Shown: one piece after another, positions 40,462 through 48,473 of the stretch | Layout: every line of letters starts with the position of its first letter | Position numbering within the stretch: position 1 is the first letter of the stretch | DNA from: Peribacillus simplex | Lineage (GTDB): Bacteria; Bacillota; Bacilli; Bacillales; DSM-1321 | Direction of reading: 5' to 3' | Length of the DNA: 64,000 nt | Assembly: GCF_030123325.1 (NCBI RefSeq) | Contig: NZ_CP126106.1 | Span: 5,050,001-5,114,000 of the forward strand | Program-made: the position numbers and the translations under genes | Notes under the pieces: generated by a model | Seen by the model: the letters and a program-made list of their open reading frames with translations, nothing else | Database searches by the model: none | What the model was told of the DNA's origin: nothing

Positions 40462-41427
40462 TCATTCAACGTTTAAAAGTTTGTTCTGACTTTCAATAAA
40501 GTCCTGTAATTGTTTCCGGCTGGGCATACCATCCATATCACCAGGAGACATGACTTGCAGGGCGCCAATCGCATTACCCCGAGTAACGGTTTCCATCGTG
40601 GATATACCTTCAAGCAAGCCGCTGATCACCCCGACGGCAAAACCATCGCCGGCCCCTACTGTATCAATGACTTTTTCGGGTACAAATCCTTTAATATACC
40701 CTTCTTCATTCGCACTTTTGTAATAGGCTCCCTCTGCTCCAAGCTTGATGACGATCATTTTAACTCCTTTGTTCAAATAAAATCCGGCCACCTCCTCAGG
40801 TGTTTGGAGTCCTGTTAAAACTTCCGCTTCAGACATGCCTGGAAGAAAGAAATCACAAATGTAAGCAAGCTGATTTATGCAATCCACCATTTTTTGTTTG
40901 TCCGGCCATAGGTTAGGCCGTAAATTCGGGTCAAAAGAGACGGTTTTTCCTTGATTCTTCATAAATTTCATGGCAGCAACCGTAAATTCATGGCAGCTTT
41001 CAGATAGTGCGGATGGGATACCTGTTGCATGCAGATGTTTAGCTTGCTGAAAATATTCTTCTGAGAAGTCGTCAATTTCCAGAGTGGAAGCTGCTGAATT
41101 TTTCCTGAAATATTCCACTTCCGGGTCTCCGTCTAGCACTTTAGACTTGATTAGCATTCCTGTCGGGTGATCACTTGTAAAACGGATACCTGTCGTGTCG
41201 ACTTTTTCTTTATTCAATTCTCCGATGATGAACTTACCGAAACTGTCGTTGCCAAGTTTCGTCATATAAGCAACATTTAAATCAAGACGTGCCAATCCGC
41301 AGGCTACGTTTGATTCTGCCCCCGCAATCGCTCGGGAAAAGGATTTAGCCTCATGTAAAGGCTCTACTTCATTTGCATAAAACATGGTCATCGGTTCCCC
41401 AAAGGTGATCACATCTAAATCTTTCAT
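40462..41427 (-). CDS. kdgK: 2-keto-3-deoxygluconate kinase (PfkB family)
   Basis: 321 residues. PfkB-family kinase: AIAGAESNVACGLARLDL at the N-terminal signature (about 33-50), and the C-terminal DTVGAGDGFAVGVISG (about 250-265) with the catalytic Asp in GAGDGF. It phosphorylates 2-keto-3-deoxygluconate to the 6-phosphate ester. Context (kdgT after it, kduI-kduD and kdgR divergent) supports this substrate over other sugars. The aldolase kdgA, which normally completes the route, is not in the window. Confidence 0.9.
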   Translation of the reverse strand: MKDLDVITFGEPMTMFYANEVEPLHEAKSFSRAIAGAESNVACGLARLDLNVAYMTKLGNDSFGKFIIGELNKEKVDTTGIRFTSDHPTGMLIKSKVLDGDPEVEYFRKNSAASTLEIDDFSEEYFQQAKHLHATGIPSALSESCHEFTVAAMKFMKNQGKTVSFDPNLRPNLWPDKQKMVDCINQLAYICDFFLPGMSEAEVLTGLQTPEEVAGFYLNKGVKMIVIKLGAEGAYYKSANEEGYIKGFVPEKVIDTVGAGDGFAVGVISGLLEGISTMETVTRGNAIGALQVMSPGDMDGMPSRKQLQDFIESQNKLLNVE

Positions 41428-41457
41428 TCATAATTCCCCCTGAAAAAGGTGTATTTC

Positions 41458-41493
41458 GGTTTAGTAAACCTTAATTACAAGAAAGCGCTTTCT
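41458..41493. promoter_or_regulatory. Two palindromes in the kdgK upstream region, candidate KdgR/CcpA sites
   Basis: GGTTTA-G-TAAACC (41458-41470) and AAGAAAGCGCTTTCTT (41479-41494) are perfect inverted repeats between kdgK and kduI. The second has the central CG pair expected of LacI-family operators but lacks the outer TG/CA of a cre site, so it may bind KdgR. Confidence 0.6.
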
Positions 41494-41624
41494 TTTTAAT
41501 AAAGTCAGATTACCATATAAACCAGTTTTTAACAATACTAATCTTTAGATTTTTATTTTGCATAAAAACATAGTTTCAATCTCTTATTTCATGCAGATCA
41601 ACCTACTAAAATTTTCTATTATCA

Positions 41625-41675
41625 TTGACTATTTGGAAAATATTATATATATTTTTAATATTGATAGCGCTAACA
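41625..41675 (+). promoter_or_regulatory. kduI promoter with an overlapping cre site
   Basis: TTGACT (41625-41630), 17 bp, TATATT (41648-41653). TGATAGCGCTAACA (41662-41675) matches the CcpA cre consensus TGWNANCGNTNWCA at every position and lies at the transcription start, predicting carbon catabolite repression. Confidence 0.78.
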
Positions 41676-41723
41676 TTTTGAAAATTCATGATAAACCGTT
41701 TTACTAAATAGGAGGTTATTTAT

Positions 41724-42560
41724 ATGCATATGGAAAAACGTTATTCCATTCATCCGTCACAAGCCAAACACTTTGATACAAGTGAAATCCGCAAAAACTT
41801 TTTAGTGGAAAATTTATTTCTCGATGATGACGTTTCTTTATGCTATTCCCTTGATGACAGAATCATCATAGGAGGAATCAAACCTGTTTCTAAAGAGGTT
41901 AAGCTTGAGGGCCATGATTTCATAAAAGCTGATTATTTTCTTCAGCGAAGAGAATTAGGGGTATTCAATATAGGTGGATCAGGGAAAATCTCAGTTGATG
42001 GAGAAGTATATACCCTTCAAAATCGGGATTGTCTATATATAGGATTAGGCTGTAAAGAGCTGATATTCACTAGTGATTCAGACTCCGAGCCCTCCAAATT
42101 TTATTTAGCCTCTGCTCCAGCACATAAAAATTACCCCGTTCAACACGTAGCATTCAAGGAAGTGCAAGGTGATGAAATGGGGTCACAGGAAACGGCAAAT
42201 AAGCGGACGATTCGCAGAATGATTCATGAAAATGGGATCCAAAGCTGCCAACTGTGTATGGGAATGACTGAATTGGCTCCAGGAAATGTCTGGAACTCCA
42301 TGCCTCCTCATGTTCATGACCGCAGAGTGGAAGTTTATATGTATTTTGACTTGGCAGAAGATGCGATTTTGTTCCACATGATGGGCGAACCCGATGAAAC
42401 AAGGCATATTGTCATGAAAAATGAACAAGCTGTCATTTCACCTCCTTGGTCCATACATTGTGGTTCCGCTACAAGCAACTACACATTTATTTGGGCAATG
42501 GCTGGAGAGAATTATACATATGAGGATATGGATGCCTTTCCTATTTCAGATATGAAGTAA
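41724..42560 (+). CDS. kduI: 5-keto-4-deoxyuronate isomerase
   Basis: 278 residues, the standard KduI size. It converts 4-deoxy-L-threo-5-hexosulose uronate, from unsaturated oligogalacturonides, to 2,5-diketo-3-deoxygluconate. The cupin zinc ligands are visible in MPPHVHDRRVEVYMYFD (about 193-209; His-x-His and Glu) and PPWSIHCGSATSNY (about 238-251; His). The N-terminal RYSIHPSQAKHFDTSEIR is typical. ATG at 41724 behind AGGAGG. First gene of kduI-kduD. Confidence 0.95.
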   Translation: MHMEKRYSIHPSQAKHFDTSEIRKNFLVENLFLDDDVSLCYSLDDRIIIGGIKPVSKEVKLEGHDFIKADYFLQRRELGVFNIGGSGKISVDGEVYTLQNRDCLYIGLGCKELIFTSDSDSEPSKFYLASAPAHKNYPVQHVAFKEVQGDEMGSQETANKRTIRRMIHENGIQSCQLCMGMTELAPGNVWNSMPPHVHDRRVEVYMYFDLAEDAILFHMMGEPDETRHIVMKNEQAVISPPWSIHCGSATSNYTFIWAMAGENYTYEDMDAFPISDMK

Positions 42561-42607
42561 CAGGCTATGAGTGGTTTACTAATCCATATGGGGATGGAGG
42601 AAACAAG

Positions 42608-43384
42608 ATGAGTTTACTGGATTTTTCAATGGACTTTTTCAGTTTAAAAGGGAAAGTTGCCATCGTAACAGGAGGAAATACTGGATTGGGCCAAGGATAT
42701 GCGGTTGCATTAGCAAAAGCGGGTGCAGATGTTTTTATCGTTGCCCATGGTGATAATTGGCAGGAAACAAAGGATTTAATCGAAACGACCGGCCAAAAAG
42801 CAGTCTTTTATCAAGCCGAACTTACGAATAAGGAAAGCCTTAAAGGTGTTGTAAAAGGCTGTCTTGATGCATACGGGAAAATCGATATCCTTGTTAATAA
42901 CGCAGGAACGATTCGTCGTGCTCCTTTATTGGAATATAAAGACGAAGATTGGAATGCAGTAATGGACATTAACCTTAATTCCTTGTATTTTCTTAGTCAG
43001 CTCGTTGCCAAAGAAATGGTTGAACAAGGCAGCGGAAAAATCATAAATATCGCTTCGATGCTCACATTCCAAGGAGGCAAGTTCGTTCCCGCATATACTG
43101 CGAGTAAACATGGCGTTGCCGGGCTGACTAAAGCCTTCGCTAATGAATTGGCGTCTAAAAACATTCAAATTAACGCGATTGCCCCAGGTTATATTGAAAC
43201 GGCCAATACTGCCGCGCTTCGTGCAGATGAGTCAAGAAACAAAGACATTCTCTCAAGGATCCCGGCTGAAAAATGGGGAACGCCCTTTGATGTGATGGGA
43301 ACCGTCGTTTTTCTCGCAAGCAAGGCCTCTGATTATATGAATGGCCATATCCTCGCTGTTGATGGAGGCTGGCTCGTTCGTTAA
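42608..43384 (+). CDS. kduD: 2-deoxy-D-gluconate 3-dehydrogenase
   Basis: 258-residue classical SDR. The NAD site TGGNTGLGQGYAVAL lies near 20-34, NNAG in ILVNNAGTIRR near 97-107, the catalytic Ser in NIASMLTF and YTASK near 161-165. It reduces 2,5-diketo-3-deoxygluconate to 2-keto-3-deoxygluconate, the KdgK substrate, linking kduI and kdgK in one route. It starts 47 bp after kduI and is followed by a terminator. Confidence 0.94.
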   Translation: MSLLDFSMDFFSLKGKVAIVTGGNTGLGQGYAVALAKAGADVFIVAHGDNWQETKDLIETTGQKAVFYQAELTNKESLKGVVKGCLDAYGKIDILVNNAGTIRRAPLLEYKDEDWNAVMDINLNSLYFLSQLVAKEMVEQGSGKIINIASMLTFQGGKFVPAYTASKHGVAGLTKAFANELASKNIQINAIAPGYIETANTAALRADESRNKDILSRIPAEKWGTPFDVMGTVVFLASKASDYMNGHILAVDGGWLVR

Positions 43385-43422
43385 TCCGGTGATTAAGAAT
43401 TGTAAATTAATAGTTTAAGGTT

Positions 43423-43455
43423 AACACCCTTAGCCAAAGTGCTTAGGGTGTTTCT
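43423..43455 (+). terminator. Terminator of the kduI-kduD operon
   Basis: AACACCCTTAGC pairs with GCTTAGGGTGTT apart from one internal mismatch, followed by TTTCTT. Confidence 0.78.
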
Positions 43456-43568
43456 TACATCCAATGTTTAACAAAATCATCTAACTGGCGTTGGAATCGT
43501 AATGCTCCTTTGTTATGATGAAGGTATCCCGTTCTATTTCAAGAAATAATATCCTTTAGGAGAACATC

Positions 43569-44576
43569 ATGAAAAAAAAGAAAACTACCATATCAGATGT
43601 TGCTGAGAAGGCCGGTGTTTCCAAAAGTACGGTTTCTCAATATATTAACCAACGTTTTCGCTATATGAGCGCTGAAACAAAAGACAGAATCGAGCAAGTC
43701 ATCCAAGAACTTGATTTTCGGCCCAATGATAATGCCAGGAATTTAAAAGTGAAAAAAACAAAAGTCATAGGCATACTCGTAGCAAATATTTTACATACTC
43801 TATCCACCGAAATCATTCGTACCGTAGAAGAACAGCTTCAGCAGCATGGCATGAAGGTATTCATATGTGACTCTGCCGATGATCCGGAGAAAGAAAAGGA
43901 ATACCTTGATTTGCTGGTATCTACTCAAGTAGATGGAATCATAATCTTTCCGGTAGGAAATGATTTTAAAGTCTATAATTACTTGATCGATCATTCAATT
44001 CCTATGGTATTCGTTGATCGATTAGTTGATGGAGTTACATCTGATTCCGTCCTATTGGACAATCATGCTGCCATCTTTTTAGCTGTTTCCATGCTGGCTG
44101 AAAAAGGCCACGAAAATATTGCGTTTTTAACCCTGCCGATCGATATCCCGATCACACCGAGGTTGGAGAGAATCGAAGGATTTAAAAAAGCGATGGCATC
44201 TCATAAATTGGAAGTCAGGGAAGATGATATTCATTCTTTACCCAGAAACCAAATTCAAGAAAAATTGGCCCAGATATTCGATGCAGAAAAACCTCCAACA
44301 GCCATAGTGGCAGGAAATGATTTAGTGTTACGTGAAATCCTTAGCTATTTGAAAAAGCAAAAAATCTCGATTCCCGGAGAAGTGGCCATTGTCAGCATTG
44401 ATGATGTCGCTTATACGGAGTTTTATGAACCATCCATCACAACAATTGGACAACCCATACAGCAAATGGGAATTAAAACAGCAGAGTTATTATTGAACCG
44501 GATAACTAATTTGGATCAGACCCCGTACATTACTTACCGGTTTGCCCCCGAACTTATTGTACGAAATTCATGCTAA
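43569..44576 (+). CDS. kdgR: LacI-family regulator of uronate catabolism, KdgR-like
   Basis: 335 residues. N-terminal LacI HTH: TISDVAEKAGVSKSTVSQYI (about 7-26), hinge helix PNDNARNLK near 52-60, then a periplasmic-binding-protein-like effector domain (IGILVANILHTLSTEII, SIDDVAYTEFYEPSITTI). It is expected to repress the kdgK-kdgT and kduI-kduD operons and to release on a ketodeoxyuronate ligand. It has its own short leader (ATG behind TTTAGGAGAAC) and is separated from kduD by a terminator, so it is probably expressed independently. Confidence 0.9.
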   Translation: MKKKKTTISDVAEKAGVSKSTVSQYINQRFRYMSAETKDRIEQVIQELDFRPNDNARNLKVKKTKVIGILVANILHTLSTEIIRTVEEQLQQHGMKVFICDSADDPEKEKEYLDLLVSTQVDGIIIFPVGNDFKVYNYLIDHSIPMVFVDRLVDGVTSDSVLLDNHAAIFLAVSMLAEKGHENIAFLTLPIDIPITPRLERIEGFKKAMASHKLEVREDDIHSLPRNQIQEKLAQIFDAEKPPTAIVAGNDLVLREILSYLKKQKISIPGEVAIVSIDDVAYTEFYEPSITTIGQPIQQMGIKTAELLLNRITNLDQTPYITYRFAPELIVRNSC

Positions 44577-44589
44577 TGCTCATACAAAA

Positions 44590-44620
44590 ACGGCAGTTTA
44601 AATTCACTGCCGTTATCATT
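44590..44620 (+). terminator. Terminator of kdgR
   Basis: ACGGCAGT/ACTGCCGT, 8-bp stem with an 8-nt loop and a modest T-rich tail (TATCATTT), 16 bp after the stop. Confidence 0.65.
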
Positions 44621-44703
44621 TCCCTTCAGAACAGCTAACCGTTGGAATTTCATTTTCTTTCAGGTAATTTACCGAAACACGGCTAAAACTCACACCTTGG
44701 AAG

Positions 44704-45213
44704 TCACCCACCATTTGCTGATTCTATGACATTTAATATAAATGGTGCTTTCGCTTTCGTGTATCCCACTATATCTGCAGGATGCTTTTGAGCTAAGGAT
44801 AATTTTAATTCCTGATATTGTCTTCGTACGTCAGGATGGCTTATTAGATAGTCCCTGAATGAAAGTTGATTCTTCCATTGTTCACTTCCGTATTTATAGA
44901 TATGCAAATGGTGTGTTCCCGCTCTCCATTGACCTTTTCTAAAAAAACGCCTTTCGGGAAACTCCTTATGCAGGACAAATTCATACCCAATCGATTTCAA
45001 GGGTTCAATGAACTTGTCAGCTTCATCTAAATGATGGACGCCAGCCATGATGTCCAAAATCGGTTTTGCTCCCAAGCCTTTGACGGACGTACTTCCAATA
45101 TGCTCAACCCAAAGTGAATAGTTCTTTAATGCCTCCATTATCCTCGCTTTTTCGTGTTGAAATTCCCTGACCCAATCAGGATTATAATCCTCGATCTTCA
45201 CTGTTTTTTCCAT
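44704..45213 (-). CDS. Second GrpB-family protein
   Basis: 169 residues if read from the ATG at 45213; TTG at 45225 is adjacent to the GGAAGG ribosome site and is less likely. Same family as the protein at 38.7-39.2 kb: YNPDWVREFQHEKARI (about 9-24), VEHIGSTSVKGLGAKPILDI (about 34-53), HHLHIYKYGSEQWKNQLSFRDY in two parts (about 100-121). The two are clearly diverged paralogues, not a recent duplication. Substrate unknown. Confidence 0.87.
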   Translation of the reverse strand: MEKTVKIEDYNPDWVREFQHEKARIMEALKNYSLWVEHIGSTSVKGLGAKPILDIMAGVHHLDEADKFIEPLKSIGYEFVLHKEFPERRFFRKGQWRAGTHHLHIYKYGSEQWKNQLSFRDYLISHPDVRRQYQELKLSLAQKHPADIVGYTKAKAPFILNVIESANGG

Positions 45214-45252
45214 ATAATCACTCAACCTTCCATTAAATGGTATTGTCAGCCA

Positions 45253-45753
45253 TCATTTTTCATCATGTGACCATTTGACGAAAGGATCTTGCGCGCTCGG
45301 CTCATGATAGGTTCCGACATACACTTTTTCTTTTCCCGTTATTTTATTCGTTCGGATGACTGTATATCTTCCTTTATCATAATTTTTGGTAAGATAATAT
45401 TTCCGGTATGAAAACCCTTTTTCCGGACCGGTTAATTTTTCTTTAAATTTATAATCAAGCGGCTTGTTCAAGCTCTCTTTCACTACACTTTTAATATTCA
45501 GCGGCGTGCCCTCAAGCTTAACATCACCTCGGAAATCGCCGTTCCTGTTCTCGGTTTTCCCTGAAGGGACGGAAGCGATTTCAATCGTATCCTGGATTTG
45601 TTCCGAGAATGTTTTTGTGACACTGTATGAATAAAAGATGTTCATGGAACTTATATTATCTTTCATTTTGCCAGCAAATTCCGGCAGGGCAAAATTCAAT
45701 AAAAAGGTGATCGATATACATACGATTAATAAGGTAAGTGAAATTTTCTTCAT
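45253..45753 (-). CDS. Membrane-anchored hypothetical protein
   Basis: 166 residues. An N-terminal hydrophobic helix (about 5-24) without lipobox leaves a hydrophilic outside domain with KTENRNGDFRGDVKLEGT and YRKYYLTKNYDKGRYTVIRT stretches. No recognised family. It starts 4 bp inside the end of the gene upstream (45750-46121), so the two are translationally coupled. Confidence 0.65.
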   Translation of the reverse strand: MKKISLTLLIVCISITFLLNFALPEFAGKMKDNISSMNIFYSYSVTKTFSEQIQDTIEIASVPSGKTENRNGDFRGDVKLEGTPLNIKSVVKESLNKPLDYKFKEKLTGPEKGFSYRKYYLTKNYDKGRYTVIRTNKITGKEKVYVGTYHEPSAQDPFVKWSHDEK

Positions 45754-46121
45754 ATTTCCTCTTTCTCAACTATGTATTCTTGTAATTCAACTTGTTCATT
45801 TTCCTTTGGAACAATCCCAAATTTAGCGATTAATAGAATGGCAAGAAAACTGAAACAGCAAAAACTAGTATTATCACTTGTAATAAATGAAGCCGGTATA
45901 ATACGGGATGCCAATAATGAGTTCAAAATATAAGAAAAAAGAAAACCTGAATAAGATAGGCAAACCAGATCGTTTCCAATCAGTTTCCGCTTGTAATGTG
46001 CATACTCCGTTTTATTTCCCTTCCTGATATTGACACATTGTCTAAATTGCCTTATGAGACCGTATGTGAAACCAATAATTAACATGACTGCAATGAGAAA
46101 ATCAATTATTGCTTCCTCCAC
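45750..46121 (-). CDS. Small membrane protein of unknown function
   Basis: 123 residues with three predicted membrane helices (about 5-22, 50-72 and 83-101) and an acidic tail (PKENEQVELQEYIVEKEEI). No recognised family. It overlaps the start of the following gene by 4 bp; ribosome site AAGGAGGAG precedes its start. Confidence 0.65.
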   Translation of the reverse strand: MEEAIIDFLIAVMLIIGFTYGLIRQFRQCVNIRKGNKTEYAHYKRKLIGNDLVCLSYSGFLFSYILNSLLASRIIPASFITSDNTSFCCFSFLAILLIAKFGIVPKENEQVELQEYIVEKEEI

Positions 46122-46277
46122 TTTTTACTCCTCCTTGGTAAATTAGCTCTAAATAACTTGTAAAATATTACATTAAAATCATCATATACCATTTATGATA
46201 AAATAATAAATATTTCCTGCGTTTTTATATTGGAGTTGTATCATAAAATTTTCGTGAAAATTGTATGATCGTTATTT

Positions 46278-46736
46278 ATGGTTCTATATCTATTAATCCT
46301 TACAAAGCTCATTTTATTTAAAACCTTCTCGATAACCGAAGTGAGTGGTCATATTAGTTTTTCCCATGGCCCCTATTGGGGGTCCCATAACTTCATCCCT
46401 TTTAAAACCATTGCCCATTACCTGTTCTTAGCGGATGTTAACCCATCGATCCGGATTGAAAATATAGCGGGGAATATCATCGGCTTTGTACCATTCGGCT
46501 TGATGCTTCCCTTACTGTCAAAAAGGTTTTCCCAACTCAAATCGATCTTGATTGCAACATTCTGCCTTAGTTTCACCTATGAGATTCTTCAGCTTTTATT
46601 TGAATTAGGAAGTTTTGATACCGATGATTTGATCCTGAATACTCTCGGCGGGGTTATAGGATACCTGCCTATTAAACTGTTTTTCATCGTTTTCAAAAAG
46701 AATGGTACCATTCGCAGTCAAGCCAAAGGACAGTAA
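46278..46736 (+). CDS. VanZ-like membrane protein
   Basis: 152 residues. VanZ fold: four predicted helices with the conserved N(F/I)IPFKTI segment (about 35-42), NIAGNIIGFVPFGLMLPLL (about 62-80) and the C-terminal DTDDLILNTLGGVIGYLP (about 116-133). VanZ proteins raise teicoplanin resistance in some vancomycin-resistance clusters, but chromosomal homologues like this are common and usually of unknown role. No van genes are nearby. The ribosome site is weak, so the start is moderately uncertain. Confidence 0.82.
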   Translation: MVLYLLILTKLILFKTFSITEVSGHISFSHGPYWGSHNFIPFKTIAHYLFLADVNPSIRIENIAGNIIGFVPFGLMLPLLSKRFSQLKSILIATFCLSFTYEILQLLFELGSFDTDDLILNTLGGVIGYLPIKLFFIVFKKNGTIRSQAKGQ

Positions 46737-46890
46737 TGTGCTGTCCTTCTTTTGTCACAAAACCTCTTTACGCAGCGATCGAAAGACGAATACATGCATG
46801 TCCTTATTCTTACGTGTAAAGCGAGAAGAGGTTTCAATAAAAAGGAAAATATACCTAATATTACTGCGGATGAATAAAAAAAGACCACCA

Positions 46891-47518
46891 GATTGGTGGT
46901 TAGAGTTTGTGGACAAATTCGAACAAATCGAGTTTGCCTACATTTTTTTATGGCTTGTACAATGAACGTCGATTTCCACTCCAGGCACTCGCTTTCCGCG
47001 GGCGGTCGGGGAGCCTCCTCGGCTTTCGCCTGCGGGGTCTCCCCTAGACGCGCTTTTCCCGCAGGAGTCTCGTACCTTCCGTTCCAATCAACTTTGTTAT
47101 TACATTTAAATAAAAACCATACCTGATGAGTTGAAGGTGTTAGTTTGGGAACATCAGTTGATGAAAGATATGTTTTCCGAACCCCTTTAGTCTACTAACT
47201 GAGTCCTCCAGATTAGTGGTTAGAGACTGTAGACAAATTCGAAGAAATCGATTTTTGCCTACAGTTTTTTATGGCTTGTACAATGAACGTCGATTTCCAC
47301 TGCAGGCACTCGCTTTCCGCGGGCGGTCGGGGAGCCTCCTCGGCTTTCGCCTGCGGGGTCTCCCCTAGACGCGCTTTTCTAAGCAGGAGTCTCGTACCTT
47401 CCGTTCCAATCAACTTTGTTATAACATTTAGTTAGAAACCATACCTGATGGTTGAGGGTGTTAGCTTGGGAACTTCATTTGATGAAAGATATATTTTCCG
47501 AACCCCTTTTGTCTACAG
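46891..47518. repeat. Tandem pair of ~320-bp repeats, each holding one GC-rich core element
   Basis: Unit 1 (46891-47210) and unit 2 (47211-47518) share GATT(G/A)GTGGTTAGAG, ATGGCTTGTACAATGAACGTCG, the ~124-bp core (46970-47092 and 47290-47413, minus orientation) and the end ATGAAAGATAT.TTTTCCGAACCCCTTT. The core has CGCTTTCCGCGGGCGG, GAGCCTCCTCGG and GGGGTCTCCCC, the reverse complement of the 53-kb elements. They fill the gap between the VanZ gene and modA; no gene inside. Confidence 0.85.
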
Positions 47519-47521
47519 CGG

Positions 47522-48325
47522 TTATTTCAAATTCTTAAATCCGTATTTTTCAAAGATTTTCATGGAGGCTTCCGTTTGGAGATAGTCATAGAATAGCTTG
47601 GCTTCCTTGGCATGATCCAGGTCATTGATCATACCGACGGGATATATGATCGGATCATGTAAATCTGCCTGGGCTGTTGCAATGATTTCAACTTTTGATG
47701 AATTGAGCGCGTCCGTTTTATAGACGAGGCCTGCGTCCACGTTCCCCGTTTCCACATATGTAAGCACTTGCCGGACATCCTTGGCATATACCAATCGATC
47801 TTCAACCTCTTTAAAGAGGTTCATGTTTTCCAAAGTTTGTTTCGCATACTGCCCTGCCGGCACAGACTCTGGAGTGCCGATCGAAATTTTTGCGGCCTTA
47901 GTGAGGTCTTCCAGTGATCCGATTCCCTTTTTGGAATCCTTTGGCACCACCAGCACCAGCTCATTGCCGACTAAATCGATTCCGTTTTTCTCTTCAATAA
48001 GACCCTCTTCCACTAATTTATCAAATTTATCTTCTGCAGCTGAGAAAAACAGGTCAACAGGTGCTCCTTGTGATATCTGCTGCTGAAGCGCTCCAGAGGC
48101 TCCAAAGTTATAATGGACTTTCACATTTGCATTTTCTTTTTCAAAAGACTTCTTTATATCATTTAAGGAATCTTGCAAACTTGCAGCTGCCGAAATCGTC
48201 AGTTCCACTTTCTCGTCAGCCTGTTGCGCCTGCTTTCCTGCATCTTTTCCTTCATCACTTGAACACCCTGCCCCCGCTATCACAAGCATCATGATCGAAA
48301 AAATCATAAGGTATATTTTCTTCAA
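47522..48325 (-). CDS. modA: Molybdate-binding lipoprotein of an ABC transporter
   Basis: 267 residues. The lipoprotein signal ends in VIAGAGC (Cys20 approximately). ModA features: LTISAAASLQDSLNDIKKSFE in two parts (about 42-62), YNFGASGALQQQI with the oxyanion-binding Ser, and the second-lobe VETGNVDAGLVYKTDA (about 194-209). It binds MoO4/WO4 for import. The permease (modB) and ATPase (modC) expected next are not in the window; the downstream side is occupied by 320-bp repeats. A large inverted repeat and a divergent HTH-PBP regulator lie upstream. Confidence 0.9.
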   Translation of the reverse strand: MKKIYLMIFSIMMLVIAGAGCSSDEGKDAGKQAQQADEKVELTISAAASLQDSLNDIKKSFEKENANVKVHYNFGASGALQQQISQGAPVDLFFSAAEDKFDKLVEEGLIEEKNGIDLVGNELVLVVPKDSKKGIGSLEDLTKAAKISIGTPESVPAGQYAKQTLENMNLFKEVEDRLVYAKDVRQVLTYVETGNVDAGLVYKTDALNSSKVEIIATAQADLHDPIIYPVGMINDLDHAKEAKLFYDYLQTEASMKIFEKYGFKNLK

Positions 48326-48346
48326 AATCCCTCTTCCTTCCTCATT

Positions 48347-48376
48347 AGTTATAATTAGTTATATCTAATTATAACT
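48347..48376. promoter_or_regulatory. 30-bp inverted repeat between modA and its divergent regulator
   Basis: AGTTATAATTAG (48347-48358) and CTAATTATAACT (48365-48376) are perfect 12-bp arms around a 6-bp centre, placed 22 bp upstream of the modA start in the intergenic control region. It is the obvious candidate operator for the regulator at 48474. Confidence 0.7.
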
Positions 48377-48473
48377 AGTATAAGACGTATAAAAGGTTTT
48401 AATCAATGCCCTTTTTGCTGTGAATTTACTTTTTTAAGGACTCTAAGATACAATAAGGAACGGAGGGATGCAC

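Noticed and set aside
46278..46736. Glycopeptide resistance cluster based on the VanZ-like gene
   Set aside because: No vanH, vanA/B, vanX, vanR or vanS homologue lies nearby; isolated VanZ-like proteins are common in this group.
46702..47413. Short frames around the 320-bp repeats
   Set aside because: No ribosome sites; they change with the repeat copies and have no unique domains.
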